A program made the translations under genes and the position numbers. Of a stretch of 64,000 nt of DNA, positions 1-8,955 are shown one piece after another. Position 1 is the stretch's first letter. Every line of letters begins with the position of its first letter. The stretch is from positions 124,001-188,000 of the forward strand of contig CAJFEE010000001.1 in NCBI GenBank assembly GCA_904373265.1, written 5' to 3'. The notes beneath the pieces were generated by a model. It was not told where the DNA came from, ran no database searches, and worked only from the letters and a program-made list of their open reading frames with translations. This stretch comes from Candidatus Harrysmithiimonas galli (GTDB lineage Bacteria > Bacillota > Bacilli > CAJFEE01).

Positions 1-864
1 CAACAACGATACGTGGCATGATTACTAACGAAAAATACACTGGCGACGTCATTTTCCAAAAGACCTACACCGATTCTCAATTTAACCGCCATGTCTTATG
101 GACAAAAAGATCGGTATGCGCTTGCCGATCACCATGAGCCCATCATCAACCGAAAGGACTTTGAAGCTGATGGTGCTCTGATTACACAACGCGGTCTCGA
201 AAAAGGCATCATAAAAGGCAACGGTAAGTACCAAAACCGCTACTGCTTCTCTGGCAAGATTATTGGCAACGAGTGTGGCGATACTTTCAAGCGGCGAATA
301 CACACCTGTAGCAATTACAAATACGTGGCATGATGCTGCAACACCCACATCAATGATAAAAGCCGCTGCTCCATGAAGTACATTCGTGACGATGAGCTGA
401 AAATGGCTTTTGTTACGATGGTCAATAAGCTGGTTTTTGGGCATCGAATTATACTCAAGCCCTATGTGGAAGCCATAAAAGGCGTCAGCAAAGACACTTC
501 CTTACGCAGGATTCAGGAAATCCAAAGTCTGCTGCTTGAAAATGCCGAACAGAGAGAAACCCTGACCAAGCTGATGGCTCAGGACTATATCGACCAGATC
601 TTTTATAACGAAGAAAATAATGCGCTTTTATTACAGACAGATCAATATAGAGCAGAAATGACTGCTTTGAACAAAAGCCTTACCAGAGATACCACATTAG
701 TAACTGCTGCTCTCGATTTGCTGCGATTTATAGATAAAGGCGTAATGCTGGACGCTTTTGATGAAGAATTATTCGAAAAAACAGTAGCCCGTATTCGGAT
801 GCTCTCCCGACAGGAAGTTGCCTTTGAATTAAAATACGGGCTTACGCTCAAAGAAAGGACGTAA
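1..864 (+). pseudogene. Large serine recombinase, C-terminal part, broken
   Basis: This is the recombinase and zinc-ribbon part of a large serine recombinase whose catalytic N-terminus lies left of the window. Translation starts in frame 3 (reading ...RGMITNEKYTGDVIFQK), shifts frame near base 90, continues in frame 1 through the zinc ribbon, and meets TGA at 331-333 where a Trp codon is expected (YVA-stop-CCNTHINDKSRCS). It then continues in the same frame through a long helical C-terminus to 864. The first Cys of the zinc ribbon also seems lost (IIGNECGDTF). One frameshift plus one nonsense codon mean no full-length enzyme. A second recombinase begins 4 bases downstream; tandem serine recombinases are common in clostridial mobile elements. 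Confidence 0.8.
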
Positions 865-868
865 GGAC

Positions 869-1005
869 ATGGGACACACACCATACGGATATCGAATAGA
901 AAACGGGATCGCTGTGGTTGACGAGGATGCAGCCGGAAAGCTGCGAAGACTCTATACGAATTACCTCTCCAGTATGAGCTTGAAGACTGCTGCAGCAGAG
1001 GCCGG
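869..1005 (+). pseudogene. Second serine recombinase, N-terminal fragment cut by the prophage end
   Basis: The start MGHTPYGYRIENGIAVVDED and the run through YTNYLSSMSLKTAAAEAGI are typical of the short recombinase-domain protein that follows a full-length serine recombinase in clostridial mobile elements. The ATG sits 4 bases after the stop of the preceding gene with GTAAGGAC as a weak ribosome site. The family resemblance ends at about 1000-1010. Beyond that the plus-strand frame reads antisense to the phage resolvase-like gene and is not recombinase. The junction is therefore either the prophage insertion point or a deletion scar. The end coordinate is approximate. Confidence 0.65.
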
Positions 1006-1365
1006 AATACGCCCTGCATCTTCCACTTCATCCAGACAGAGGACTTCCACCTGCGCCTTTTCACAGATTTCCATAAATTCCATAAACTGTCCCCAATTCC
1101 TGGCAATCATCGCCGCCCGGACAGAAACCACTACATCAATCTCATCTTGTGAAATATCCTGTTTCAGACGGTTGAACTCCTTTCTGTCCGGATCAGCGCC
1201 AGAGGCTTCTTCAAAATAGATTTTCAGTTCCCATTCCTGCTTTCCATAGGCTCTTTCCAACCGTTTTTTTACATCATCCAAAAACTGCGTATAATCATGA
1301 TCTCTATGATTCATACGACAGTAAAAAGCCACCCGGTTCACTCTTCCTGCTATTACCATTTTCAC
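961..1365 (-). CDS. Resolvase-like protein lacking the catalytic serine
   Basis: It resembles the N-terminal domain of serine resolvases (RVNRVAFYCRM..., then GADPDRKEFNRL and AAMIARNWGQF). The position normally holding the nucleophilic Ser of the R-V-S motif is Asn (YCRMNHRD), so strand cleavage is not expected. The GTG at 1365 is preferred because AAGGAG lies 5 bases ahead; an ATG two codons later is possible. The C-terminus (RIPASAAAVFKLILER) crosses the junction with the truncated recombinase, so the natural end may have been lost. It follows the lysis genes on the same strand, separated by a terminator and a leader element. Role unknown; it might be a regulatory or accessory recombination protein. 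Confidence 0.55.
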   Translation of the reverse strand: MKMVIAGRVNRVAFYCRMNHRDHDYTQFLDDVKKRLERAYGKQEWELKIYFEEASGADPDRKEFNRLKQDISQDEIDVVVSVRAAMIARNWGQFMEFMEICEKAQVEVLCLDEVEDAGRIPASAAAVFKLILER

Positions 1366-1377
1366 AAGTTCTCCTTT

Positions 1378-1402
1378 CTTTTTTGGTAGTCTATCTATCA
1401 CT
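1378..1402 (-). promoter_or_regulatory. Leader element E (short copy)
   Basis: Read on the minus strand this is AGAGTGATAGATAGACTACC followed by A-rich sequence and AAGGAG, 13-35 bases before the resolvase-like gene. It matches the core of four longer copies at 23.5, 24.3, 25.0 and 27.9 kb (AGAG, then A..AT, then CTACC). A TTGACT hexamer lies 16 bases upstream of TGATAG, so the core may include a promoter. No long hairpin is attached in this copy. Confidence 0.4.
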
Positions 1403-1480
1403 CTGAAGCCCCGGAAAGTCAAGCAGTTTCACCATTTCCACCGGTTTTTGCTTCCACTCTCGCCAAACTTATCCTCTGCA

Positions 1481-1522
1481 AAAATTTTGCCGGACAGGGG
1501 ATTGTTTCTCTCCTGCCCGGCA
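1481..1522 (-). terminator. Terminator after amidase
   Basis: On the minus strand GCCGGGCAGG pairs with CCTGTCCGGC across a 12-13 base loop and is followed by AAAATTTTTG. It sits 15 bases past the amidase stop codon and probably ends the phage late transcript. Confidence 0.65.
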
Positions 1523-1536
1523 CTTTTCACTACCAT

Positions 1537-2601
1537 TTACACTCTTTTTGCATAATCCAGACTGATCCATCCGGCTCCGGATTTCAGCTTACCCCATCCG
1601 GCTTTGGAACCCTGTCCCGATCTGGTCTCCACAATCGTGAAGGTTCCTTTTCCCATGTACTTTCCAGTAGTTCCGTAGTTGGTCCCCGGACCTTTCTGGA
1701 TGTTCAGGTCTGTGGCAGATACCTGCACCAGAAAAGATCCGCTGGAGGAGCCACCTCCGGAACCGGAGGACTGCACGGTGCTATAAGATGGATTCTCCAG
1801 ATAGATCCATCCGGCTCCACTTTTTAAACGGCCCCAGCCATTTTTCACTTCCACAATGGTAAAAATTCCTTTTCCTGTCTGGCCCTTTACGCTTCCGCTC
1901 ATGGACGGGGCAGACCGGTAGTTCAAATCCGGAATGAGTACCTTTACCGTAAAGGGAACCGCTGGGAAACCGGAAGTCCCAGAACCACCGCTGCCAGAAG
2001 AAGAACCGCCGCCTTCCGTACTTCCTCCCATGGCCGCTTTCACTGCCTTGCGGAATCCGTCCATGATATATCCCATCCCCAGACCGTTCCAGAGATGCTC
2101 CGGATCGCCATGGTTGGACGCAATCCCACGGCTGTGTCCCTCCCGGTGGCTGACGATCACACCGTCTGCGGTCGGATTCAGATTATACTGCTTGCACAGC
2201 ATGGCGAACAGTTCCACCGCCGCCTCATAGGTGCGTTTTGCCACAGCCCTTGCCGTGGATAGATCGGAACAGGTAAAGTTTGAGCCTGACGTGTACCGGA
2301 TACACGCAGGCTCGCACATCTCCACTCCGATATGGGTATTGTTTCCGCTACCTCTGCTGCCGGAACCGCAGTGCCAGCCCCGGTGGTTCCAGGGAAGGGT
2401 CTGGTACACTGTCCCGTCATTGCCGTCAATAAACCCATGGACACAGGCGCTGTCGTAAGACGGGTTGCTCCAGTTATTGATAAACACAGACGCCTTCGGC
2501 TGCGGACAGCCTACGGAATGGAGCATCAGCCCCTTGACCGTGATCTTTCTTCCTGCCGTATAGCAGGGATTTTTCGTTAAAATACTCTGTACTAACTTCA
2601 T
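1537..2601 (-). CDS. Phage endolysin: N-acetylmuramoyl-L-alanine amidase with two SH3-like repeats
   Basis: This is a cell-wall hydrolase of the Amidase_2 (T7 lysozyme-like) family, which cuts the amide bond between muramic acid and the stem peptide. The zinc-site pattern is visible: His in LMLHSVGC (about residue 28), an HGFIDGNDGTVYQTLPW segment, and later SHREGHSRGIASNHGDPEHLW. A Ser/Gly-rich linker follows residue 200, then two SH3-like wall-binding repeats, each ending in KLKSGAGW or RLKSGAGW. The ATG at 2601 is chosen because GAGAGG lies 7-8 bases upstream, giving about 354 residues. It follows the holin gene, forming the lysis cassette. Confidence 0.9.
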   Translation of the reverse strand: MKLVQSILTKNPCYTAGRKITVKGLMLHSVGCPQPKASVFINNWSNPSYDSACVHGFIDGNDGTVYQTLPWNHRGWHCGSGSRGSGNNTHIGVEMCEPACIRYTSGSNFTCSDLSTARAVAKRTYEAAVELFAMLCKQYNLNPTADGVIVSHREGHSRGIASNHGDPEHLWNGLGMGYIMDGFRKAVKAAMGGSTEGGGSSSGSGGSGTSGFPAVPFTVKVLIPDLNYRSAPSMSGSVKGQTGKGIFTIVEVKNGWGRLKSGAGWIYLENPSYSTVQSSGSGGGSSSGSFLVQVSATDLNIQKGPGTNYGTTGKYMGKGTFTIVETRSGQGSKAGWGKLKSGAGWISLDYAKRV

Positions 2602-2632
2602 TTCACAAACCTCTCTTTCTGATTTCCGGCAA

Positions 2633-2662
2633 AAGAAAAGCACCGGGTGTGTTCCCGATGCT
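2633..2662 (-). terminator. Hairpin with T tract between holin and endolysin
   Basis: On the minus strand AGCATCGGG pairs with CCCGGTGCT over a 6-base loop and is followed by TTTCTTTT. The stem begins in the holin stop codon. It is one of several intrinsic-terminator-like hairpins inside the phage late operon. Confidence 0.6.
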
Positions 2663-3068
2663 ATTCCTCTGTCTTATGGTCTTTTAGCTGCTCCAGCACG
2701 TCTTTGAGCTTCTGCGGTACCGGAAGTCCAAGGACAGATACATTTTCCAGAATGGAAATGCCCTCATTGGACAGGTAAAAGAAGATTACCGCAGTCCGGA
2801 TGACGCTGCCGTTCTGGATCACGTAGGTGTCGATGATATGCCCGATGGCTACCAGGGCAAAGATCACGACCTTCTTAAAGATTCCTTTGAATCCCACCTC
2901 GCTGGACAACTTCCTGTTCACCACCGCCACCATAACTCCGGTAAGATAATCCACCAGAACAAAGGCGATCAGGGCATACAGGAACCCGTCAAAACCTCCC
3001 AGGACAGCTCCCAAGGCTCCGCCCAGGGCGGCAAAGGCAAACTGTGCTGCTTCTACAAAGTTCTTCAT
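2661..3068 (-). CDS. Phage holin (holin_4/TcdE-like family)
   Basis: A 135-residue membrane protein with about three hydrophobic segments: residues 8-24 (FAFAALGGALGAVLGGF), 28-48 (LYALIAFVLVDYLTGVMVAVV) and a region around 65-100 (VVIFALVAIGHIID, then TAVIFFYLSNEGISILENV). The DYLTG motif and the NEG motif before a charged C-terminus are typical of this Gram-positive holin family. It permeabilises the membrane at the end of the lytic cycle so that the downstream amidase reaches the wall. It lies between the fibre gene and the endolysin, the standard lysis position. Confidence 0.85.
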   Translation of the reverse strand: MKNFVEAAQFAFAALGGALGAVLGGFDGFLYALIAFVLVDYLTGVMVAVVNRKLSSEVGFKGIFKKVVIFALVAIGHIIDTYVIQNGSVIRTAVIFFYLSNEGISILENVSVLGLPVPQKLKDVLEQLKDHKTEE

Positions 3069-3128
3069 GTCGCTCCCTCGCTTTCTTTTTCCTATATTAA
3101 AAAAACAGCCTCCCAGCTGATTTTTCCA

Positions 3129-5042
3129 TCAAGCAGTCCGCTTCCACATATAGCAGACGATATATGGTTGTAAGTTGGAATGGGCTCCTCCCCCTCCAGT
3201 CTTTGCATTGGTTCCTTTTGGCGTCAGGGTGTGGGTATGCGCCCCGGCACTGCTGGTAGGGGAGGTTGCCTGCGCCCCGGAGGTTCCTGCACTATGCACC
3301 GTATAGCAGCTGCTTCCGGCACCTCCATCGGTATCCCGCCCAATCTTATGGGAATGGCTTCCGGAACTATTGGTGGTGGTAGAACTTCCGGTAAAGGTAT
3401 GCGTGTGGCTTGGCATCTGGCTGGCAGTCAGCGTCACCGTAGACGCACCGCCGGTTTTCTCCACGGTATTAAAGTTACTGTCACTGGTATTGATCCCCAC
3501 TGGGACCCGTCCGCTGCCCCAGGCCACCCAGGTTCCTCCAAAATACGTGGACGGATTGGTCGGCTTCACGCTCAGGTAAATGCTGCCCACAGGATAGATA
3601 GCTCCCACAAGGCTCTGGATGTAATCTTTTAAAAGCTGACCGTACACCCGGACATCCCACTCTTCCGAGACTTCAAAGGTATTGTCCTTCTCTGCCACCT
3701 TCCCCACAGCGACACCCTTACCGCCCTGCTTGAAATCCATGACCACCGCAGCCGTGGAGATCACATCCGTAATACTGACCGTGCCAAACGCATCGGTTAG
3801 GGAATACTGCACCTCATAAGAATAATCCGCTGAAATCTGTCCGTTTCCAAAGACAACCGCCGTCCCTGATGCAAAGGTCTTTCCGGCATTGGCCCACTGG
3901 CTGTCCCCCACCTTCCGGTATTCCGTCTTGGTAGTAATGGTATTCTTTCCGCTGCAGGAGGAATACACATAACGCAGAAGGGCATGAACATAGGTGCCAT
4001 CCTCATCCAGGGTTCCATTGCTCAAACACCGCTGGGACAGATAGGTGGAGAATGCCAGAGGCGAGTAGGCCACCACACTAATAGTAACCGTCTTTGCATC
4101 GGATACCCGGTCTCTGGAATTCGTTACTTTGGCAGTAAAAGTCAGACTGCCGCTACTCACCAAAGCCCCTGTCGTCAGGGTGCTCTCGGTTCCCGTATAG
4201 CTGCCTCCGCTGATGGAATAGGACTTGATCGTAGAACCATACGCCCCCGCCGCTCCATTGATCGTCAGCTTCACACTGGATTTATTCTGTACATAAATCC
4301 CCCAGGAAGAGGGAACATCCCCGTCAATCCTTGCCGCTGTTATACTGGTCAGGGTTGGTTTCACAGAAGCCGGGACGGTCAGCGTGAAGTTTACCGATTT
4401 ACTGCCTACCGAGGTGTTCCCGTTATAAGTGGTACAGGTCAGCGTCCCCACACCGGATACCGCATTGGGGATCTGGTTTGCCAGGGACAGAGGCGGCGTC
4501 CAGGACACACTGGTAGCTGTTGTCTTAGTCGCAATCGTCCCTTTTGCCGTACCAAAGGTATAGGTCAGTGTGTGCGTAAAAGAGGAGGATGCCCGGCTGA
4601 TGGTGATCGTCCCGGCACTTCCCATGGCTGTCTCCGGCATGGAAACCGAGGATGCTCTTGGTATGGAATCCAAAGTCACCCTGGTACTGCCGCTGATGGA
4701 ATCATAATACGTTCCCGACAAAGTGGCCCGGATCTTGAATGAAAAGCTCATGGAAAGGCTCTTGCTGCCATCGCTCCCATGGTTCACACTTTTCGAGACG
4801 GTGGCCAGCAGATGCGTTCCGGTACTTCCAATGGCCGGGGAGGAAAAGTTCTGGGATGCCCCGTCTATGGTGATCGTGTTATCGGTTCTTCCACTGATCG
4901 ACAGGGACCAGTCATTGACCAGGTAAATCTTACAGGTAATCGTAGAGGTATTCGCTGATACATTCTTTGCCTGCGTCCAGTCCACCCGGACAGTATAATG
5001 CCCGCTTCGGATGGAGCCGGAAAAGCTGCCACTGGATGCCAT
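3129..5042 (-). CDS. Phage minor structural/tail fibre protein (DUF859-like) with tail-collar tip
   Basis: A 637-residue beta-rich protein. The N-terminal half (SGSFSGSIRSGHYTVRVDW through STRVTLDSIPRAS) resembles the DUF859 family of siphovirus minor structural proteins. The middle contains Ig-like segments. The C-terminal 150 residues look like a phage tail-collar/receptor-binding tip: YPVGSIYLSVKPTNPSTYFG, WGSGRVPVGI, then the His-rich TASQMPSHTHTFTG and GAHTHTLTPKG, with final NLQPYIVCYMWKRTA. The motif set suggests a trimeric fibre that binds a host surface polymer. It is the last structural gene before the holin. A weak hairpin with seven Ts (3099-3113) follows it. Confidence 0.8.
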   Translation of the reverse strand: MASSGSFSGSIRSGHYTVRVDWTQAKNVSANTSTITCKIYLVNDWSLSISGRTDNTITIDGASQNFSSPAIGSTGTHLLATVSKSVNHGSDGSKSLSMSFSFKIRATLSGTYYDSISGSTRVTLDSIPRASSVSMPETAMGSAGTITISRASSSFTHTLTYTFGTAKGTIATKTTATSVSWTPPLSLANQIPNAVSGVGTLTCTTYNGNTSVGSKSVNFTLTVPASVKPTLTSITAARIDGDVPSSWGIYVQNKSSVKLTINGAAGAYGSTIKSYSISGGSYTGTESTLTTGALVSSGSLTFTAKVTNSRDRVSDAKTVTISVVAYSPLAFSTYLSQRCLSNGTLDEDGTYVHALLRYVYSSCSGKNTITTKTEYRKVGDSQWANAGKTFASGTAVVFGNGQISADYSYEVQYSLTDAFGTVSITDVISTAAVVMDFKQGGKGVAVGKVAEKDNTFEVSEEWDVRVYGQLLKDYIQSLVGAIYPVGSIYLSVKPTNPSTYFGGTWVAWGSGRVPVGINTSDSNFNTVEKTGGASTVTLTASQMPSHTHTFTGSSTTTNSSGSHSHKIGRDTDGGAGSSCYTVHSAGTSGAQATSPTSSAGAHTHTLTPKGTNAKTGGGGAHSNLQPYIVCYMWKRTA

Positions 5043-5075
5043 CGGTATTCCCTCCCTTCCTTTTTTAACGGTTCT

Positions 5076-5642
5076 TTAAGAAGATGGGCTTCTCCACTTG
5101 ATGGAGAGGTTCCCATTAGTCCTCGGAATAAAGTCAAACCATCCCCGGCTCTCATTTCCCAGGGACAGCTTGTTGCGGATCTCCGCATTGGTGATCACCA
5201 GGATCTGATTGGAGATATAGGCGATCTTCAGGCCATTCTCCTTAAAAGCCAGCTCCTCATTGGACAGTTCCGCAGTAAAGGCATTTCCTACCTTTCCCAG
5301 TTCAATGAGCGCCCCTTTGAACCGGATGTACTCCTCCAGAAGCGTCTGGTTGACGGATACCTTGTCAATGATGTCATTGGTGATCGTGGTAAAGTCCATC
5401 CTGATCTCAGAACTGTTCTGGGTGATACTGGCCTGAAAATCCTGCTGGATGATCTCCATGTCGGTTTTGGATACATACTCCTCCCGCACAGAAGTCTTGA
5501 TCTCCTCCGAGGTCTTGGTGATCTCTGAGGCAAAGTTCCGGATCTCTTCCTTGACCGCATCCACATCGTCTTTCACTTCCTCCAGATCTTCCATGCTCTG
5601 AAAGGAAGCCTGGCAGGAGGTCAGTAATGCCATACCCGCCAC
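5076..5642 (-). CDS. Small phage tail protein with coiled-coil N-terminus, function unknown
   Basis: A 188-residue protein. Residues 15-110 are highly charged and heptad-like (MEDLEEVKDDVDAVKEEIRN, ITKTSEEIKTSVREEY), predicted as a coiled coil. The C-terminus (LSNEELAFKENGLKIAYISNQ, then ESRGWFDFIPRTNGNLSIKWR) resembles endings of clostridial phage tail-associated proteins. It lies 3 bases after the preceding 604-residue protein and just before the fibre gene, so it is probably a tail-tip or fibre-attachment component. I know no specific function. Confidence 0.65.
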   Translation of the reverse strand: MAGMALLTSCQASFQSMEDLEEVKDDVDAVKEEIRNFASEITKTSEEIKTSVREEYVSKTDMEIIQQDFQASITQNSSEIRMDFTTITNDIIDKVSVNQTLLEEYIRFKGALIELGKVGNAFTAELSNEELAFKENGLKIAYISNQILVITNAEIRNKLSLGNESRGWFDFIPRTNGNLSIKWRSPSS

Positions 5643-5645
5643 CTC

Positions 5646-7460
5646 CTACTTCGACACATCGCACTGAAGCGTGACCAGGCTGTCGATATCCTCCGCAGAC
5701 AGATAGATCACCTTTCCTGTTTTCTCATACTCCACGGACTGCCCGTCTTTATCCTGCATATACCAGGTGTAGGTCAGTTCCTGCTTTTCTGTGGCTGCCG
5801 CCCAGGTTTCCCCGTTATATTTCATCAGCGTGACAGTCTTTGCCGTATGGTCCACCTTGTACCAGAAGGCACCGGATGCGGGACTGGACGGGGCGGTTTC
5901 ACTGATACTTCCAAGCAACGGGTCCACTTCCTGGCGGTTGGTCCATATAATCACATAGGGAACTACACCGCCCAGGTTGTTCTTTACAGTAAACCCGCCA
6001 ATGGAAAGCATCTCCGACACATAGGGGTCTGACTTGTCCTCCACCGTGATTACATCCGTATACTGCTGCCTGCCGTAGGTCATAGTGCATCGGTAGGACT
6101 GGATATTGACGATATCAGCTCCGGCCACCGTCAGGGTAGATGCCGTGGCATTACTGATATTCACCCATTTCCCGTCCTCGTACTTCGCCCACTGGTAGGT
6201 GGCCGTGCTGATGGGCGTGGCTCCGCTGTAAGCAGAGGTGGCAAGGGTCAGGGAACCGGACTGGTTCTGTACCACCGTTCCATTGGGGGCATAAATAGAA
6301 AACACCACCGCGTTGACCCCATTGCTTCCTTTGCTGGACTTGGTCCAGGCGAACTTCTTCACTACACTCTTTCCGGATACGGTAAACGTCAGGTCAATGG
6401 TTCCGTTTAAAACCGATGCGCCTCCTAACGTCGCATTGGCCGCAAACACCAGGACCACACTCCCGGATTTCGATGTGGTGGCCGCCGTATTGGATTTCAC
6501 GGTCACACCGGAAGGCAGGGTCCCTACCGTACAGGTACACGCCACCTGTTCAATCCCCAGATAAGCGGTAAAGGGAATGGTCACGGTCAGCTCTGCTGCC
6601 ACATTCCCGTTGGCATTACAGGCCACTGTTTGGGCCTCATTTCCCAGAATGACGGACAATCCTCCCTGTCCATCCCCGCCTGCTGCGCCGGGATCGCCTT
6701 TGGCTCCATCGTAAATCTTCGTAAGGGAAACGGTATCATACACATCCGGATCATCGGTCGCCAGCTTGATCTGGGCCACATTGTTAAAGAACACAGCATG
6801 GGTAGGCTTTACCACCAGGGTTCCACCTGTAATGCTGCTGTTATCCTGGGTGGTCGGATAATCCGCCCAGGCTCCGGAGCTGTCCTTGTACTGCCACTTG
6901 CTGATGGAAACGCCCTGCACCTGGGCCGTCAGTGTGGCCTGTGTGGCCCCCACAAGGGCAGAACTGGTATTATACTTAAAGACATAGGTATCCGCATTTA
7001 CCAAGCACAGCTTGGCGTTTTCTGCGTTGCGGACCAAAGTGAACGTGATGTCCGAGGAAATGTTGACCGTATTCCTCGTCTCCGAATCGTAGTAGCTGAC
7101 ATAGCAGAGATAAGTCAGCATCCCGGAAGAGGATACCGCCAGGTTATCCTTGCTGACTGTCAAAATACCTCCTGCCACACTTTCTCCTGCCGCTAAAGAT
7201 GCTTCTGCTCCGGTGCCGTCCTTCCGTTTCCATGTGATCATCACGCCAGCCGCATCCAGTTCCAGATTGGTCTGATCCAGAAACAGCACCGGAGTCAGCA
7301 CCAGATGAGTCTCTGCCCAGCTTGGCACATAGGTATGGGGCAGAACATTCGGATTCTCAATCTGGGTCTTTGGCAGGTTGGACGTGATATAAGCCGACAG
7401 CTTCCTCTGGTCTGTAATGTCCACAAAGGTCTGCTGGCTGGATGTCAATACTGTAGGCAT
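5646..7460 (-). CDS. Phage tail structural protein with Ig-like repeats, function unknown
   Basis: A 604-residue, Thr/Ser-rich beta-strand protein. It begins MPTVLTSSQQTFVDITDQRK, with an early region on casting or mixing of materials rather than enzymatic motifs. Ig-like or bacterial cell-adhesion-type repeats follow; a short collagen-like piece (GAKGDPGAAGGDGQGG) lies near residue 255. Repeated strings such as TATYQWAKYEDGKWVNI and TYTWYMQDKDGQSVEYEKTG resemble Ig-like domains of phage baseplate-upper or minor tail proteins. Position directly after the tail endopeptidase supports a tail-tip role. No enzymatic motif is seen. Confidence 0.65.
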   Translation of the reverse strand: MPTVLTSSQQTFVDITDQRKLSAYITSNLPKTQIENPNVLPHTYVPSWAETHLVLTPVLFLDQTNLELDAAGVMITWKRKDGTGAEASLAAGESVAGGILTVSKDNLAVSSSGMLTYLCYVSYYDSETRNTVNISSDITFTLVRNAENAKLCLVNADTYVFKYNTSSALVGATQATLTAQVQGVSISKWQYKDSSGAWADYPTTQDNSSITGGTLVVKPTHAVFFNNVAQIKLATDDPDVYDTVSLTKIYDGAKGDPGAAGGDGQGGLSVILGNEAQTVACNANGNVAAELTVTIPFTAYLGIEQVACTCTVGTLPSGVTVKSNTAATTSKSGSVVLVFAANATLGGASVLNGTIDLTFTVSGKSVVKKFAWTKSSKGSNGVNAVVFSIYAPNGTVVQNQSGSLTLATSAYSGATPISTATYQWAKYEDGKWVNISNATASTLTVAGADIVNIQSYRCTMTYGRQQYTDVITVEDKSDPYVSEMLSIGGFTVKNNLGGVVPYVIIWTNRQEVDPLLGSISETAPSSPASGAFWYKVDHTAKTVTLMKYNGETWAAATEKQELTYTWYMQDKDGQSVEYEKTGKVIYLSAEDIDSLVTLQCDVSK

Positions 7461-7479
7461 GTGTGTTTCCTCCTCCTTC

Positions 7480-8955
7480 TTAAATCGTTACTTCACAATA
7501 AAAAGACGCATTGTCCTGTACATCCTCCGTGGTAATGAACACGGACTTCATCCCAGCATGGCGGCTGTCCCACTCGGCATCAGACGCCTCATTTCCGGAG
7601 TTCTTATGCCAGAGAAACTGGGAGGATTCCAACGTGTCCGTGATGTCCTGATCCCAGGAATACACCCGGCAGTGCAGGATGCTCTGCTGTTCCCGGTTCC
7701 GGAAGATACTGACTCCCTCCACCAGAAGCTCCGTCCGGTACATCCGGGCATTACTGATCTCCTCCACTTTATCCGTCACACCGGAGATCTGGCTGTTCTG
7801 GCCTGCCAGATCTTCCTCCAATAGCCCCAGGTTTTTATCCTGGGTAACAGAAATGGATGTCAGGGTGACGCCGCTTGCACCGATAGTGATGGTATTCCCC
7901 GATGGATCCAGATAATCGGTGGTTTTATTCACACACAGATACCGCCCGTCAATCCCATGGGGCGGGGAATAACACTCTACATACTGCCTGGCCCGGATGG
8001 AGCCGATATCGGCCCCGGTGTCCGATTCATCCACAATGTTTAGCTCCATGCTGGTGATGCCTTTTGCCAGTTCTGCGATCCGCACCTTTGCTTTCTGGAG
8101 CAGGTTGCCCGGAACCGTCACATCCTCCCAGACTTCGGTTGCCCAGATCCATCCAATCTCCTCCACAACCTGTTCATCATACACATAGTTCCAGCCGCCA
8201 TTGACACTCTCAATGGTCACACGCTTTTCAACCACGGTTTCACCAGTATCCGCTTGTTCTTCGTCAGAGGATTCTTCCCTTTCAATCTTGGATCCCAGAG
8301 GGATCAGGGCTGTCACCCGCTCCGTGTGATCCTGATGGATCGTCACATCCAGCAGGTTCTTCCCGTATTCCACCCGCTGAAGCGAGGCGGCTGTAAAATC
8401 AGAAAGATAATCCAGAACCTTCCCCTCTTTGGTATACCAAAGCTGCAGATAACCACCGTGTGTCTTAATCAGTTTCTCCCAGATAGCATCCATGGTCACG
8501 GAATACTCGGAATTGCTGTAAGAGATATAATCATTCGGGTCTGTCACCGTCACGGTCCCAATGGTAAACTGCTTCTTTTCCTCTACGCTTTTGTTATGTT
8601 CGGAAATGAAATATTCCAGCAGGCCACGGAGCGGCCCCTTGTAGGAATATGGCTTTTGGACCGTGTCCTTTAAATACGCCAGTGCAGACTCGCAGGTCCA
8701 GGTGTGGGTATTATAGAAATCAGTGCCATCATCCAAGGCGCGCCCCTCAAACACTGTGACATCCCCTTTCCTGCATTCGATCACGGAGGCCATGGGCTGA
8801 ATACTGGAAAGATAGGGATGATTGAAAGGGGCCGAGAGTGTCAGGCTGTCAATGTTCTCCGCATCCTCCTTTACCTGGGCCTGGGTAATGGCAAGCCTTG
8901 AAAGGTTCGGATGGTAGAACAACTCCCCGTCCACATAGACACGAAACAGACTCAT
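7480..8955 (-). CDS. Phage tail protein, prophage endopeptidase tail (Tal-like) family
   Basis: A 491-residue protein starting MSLFRVYVDGELFYHPNLS, typical of the Tal/gp3-like hub protein in Gram-positive siphoviruses. The segment around residues 120-250 (YKGPLRGLLEYFISEHNKS, LIKTHGGYLQLWYTKEGKVLDYLSD) matches the repeated architecture of the family. In these phages it forms the tail-tip hub and often carries a peptidoglycan-cleaving domain. Its start overlaps the end of the distal tail gene by 4 bases (ATGA-type), the expected Dit-Tal coupling. Confidence 0.85.
   Translation of the reverse strand: MSLFRVYVDGELFYHPNLSRLAITQAQVKEDAENIDSLTLSAPFNHPYLSSIQPMASVIECRKGDVTVFEGRALDDGTDFYNTHTWTCESALAYLKDTVQKPYSYKGPLRGLLEYFISEHNKSVEEKKQFTIGTVTVTDPNDYISYSNSEYSVTMDAIWEKLIKTHGGYLQLWYTKEGKVLDYLSDFTAASLQRVEYGKNLLDVTIHQDHTERVTALIPLGSKIEREESSDEEQADTGETVVEKRVTIESVNGGWNYVYDEQVVEEIGWIWATEVWEDVTVPGNLLQKAKVRIAELAKGITSMELNIVDESDTGADIGSIRARQYVECYSPPHGIDGRYLCVNKTTDYLDPSGNTITIGASGVTLTSISVTQDKNLGLLEEDLAGQNSQISGVTDKVEEISNARMYRTELLVEGVSIFRNREQQSILHCRVYSWDQDITDTLESSQFLWHKNSGNEASDAEWDSRHAGMKSVFITTEDVQDNASFYCEVTI

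Noticed and set aside
3984-4742. 252-codon plus-strand open frame opposite the fibre gene
   Set aside because: Antisense shadow of a long GC-richer phage gene, without ribosome site or family pattern.
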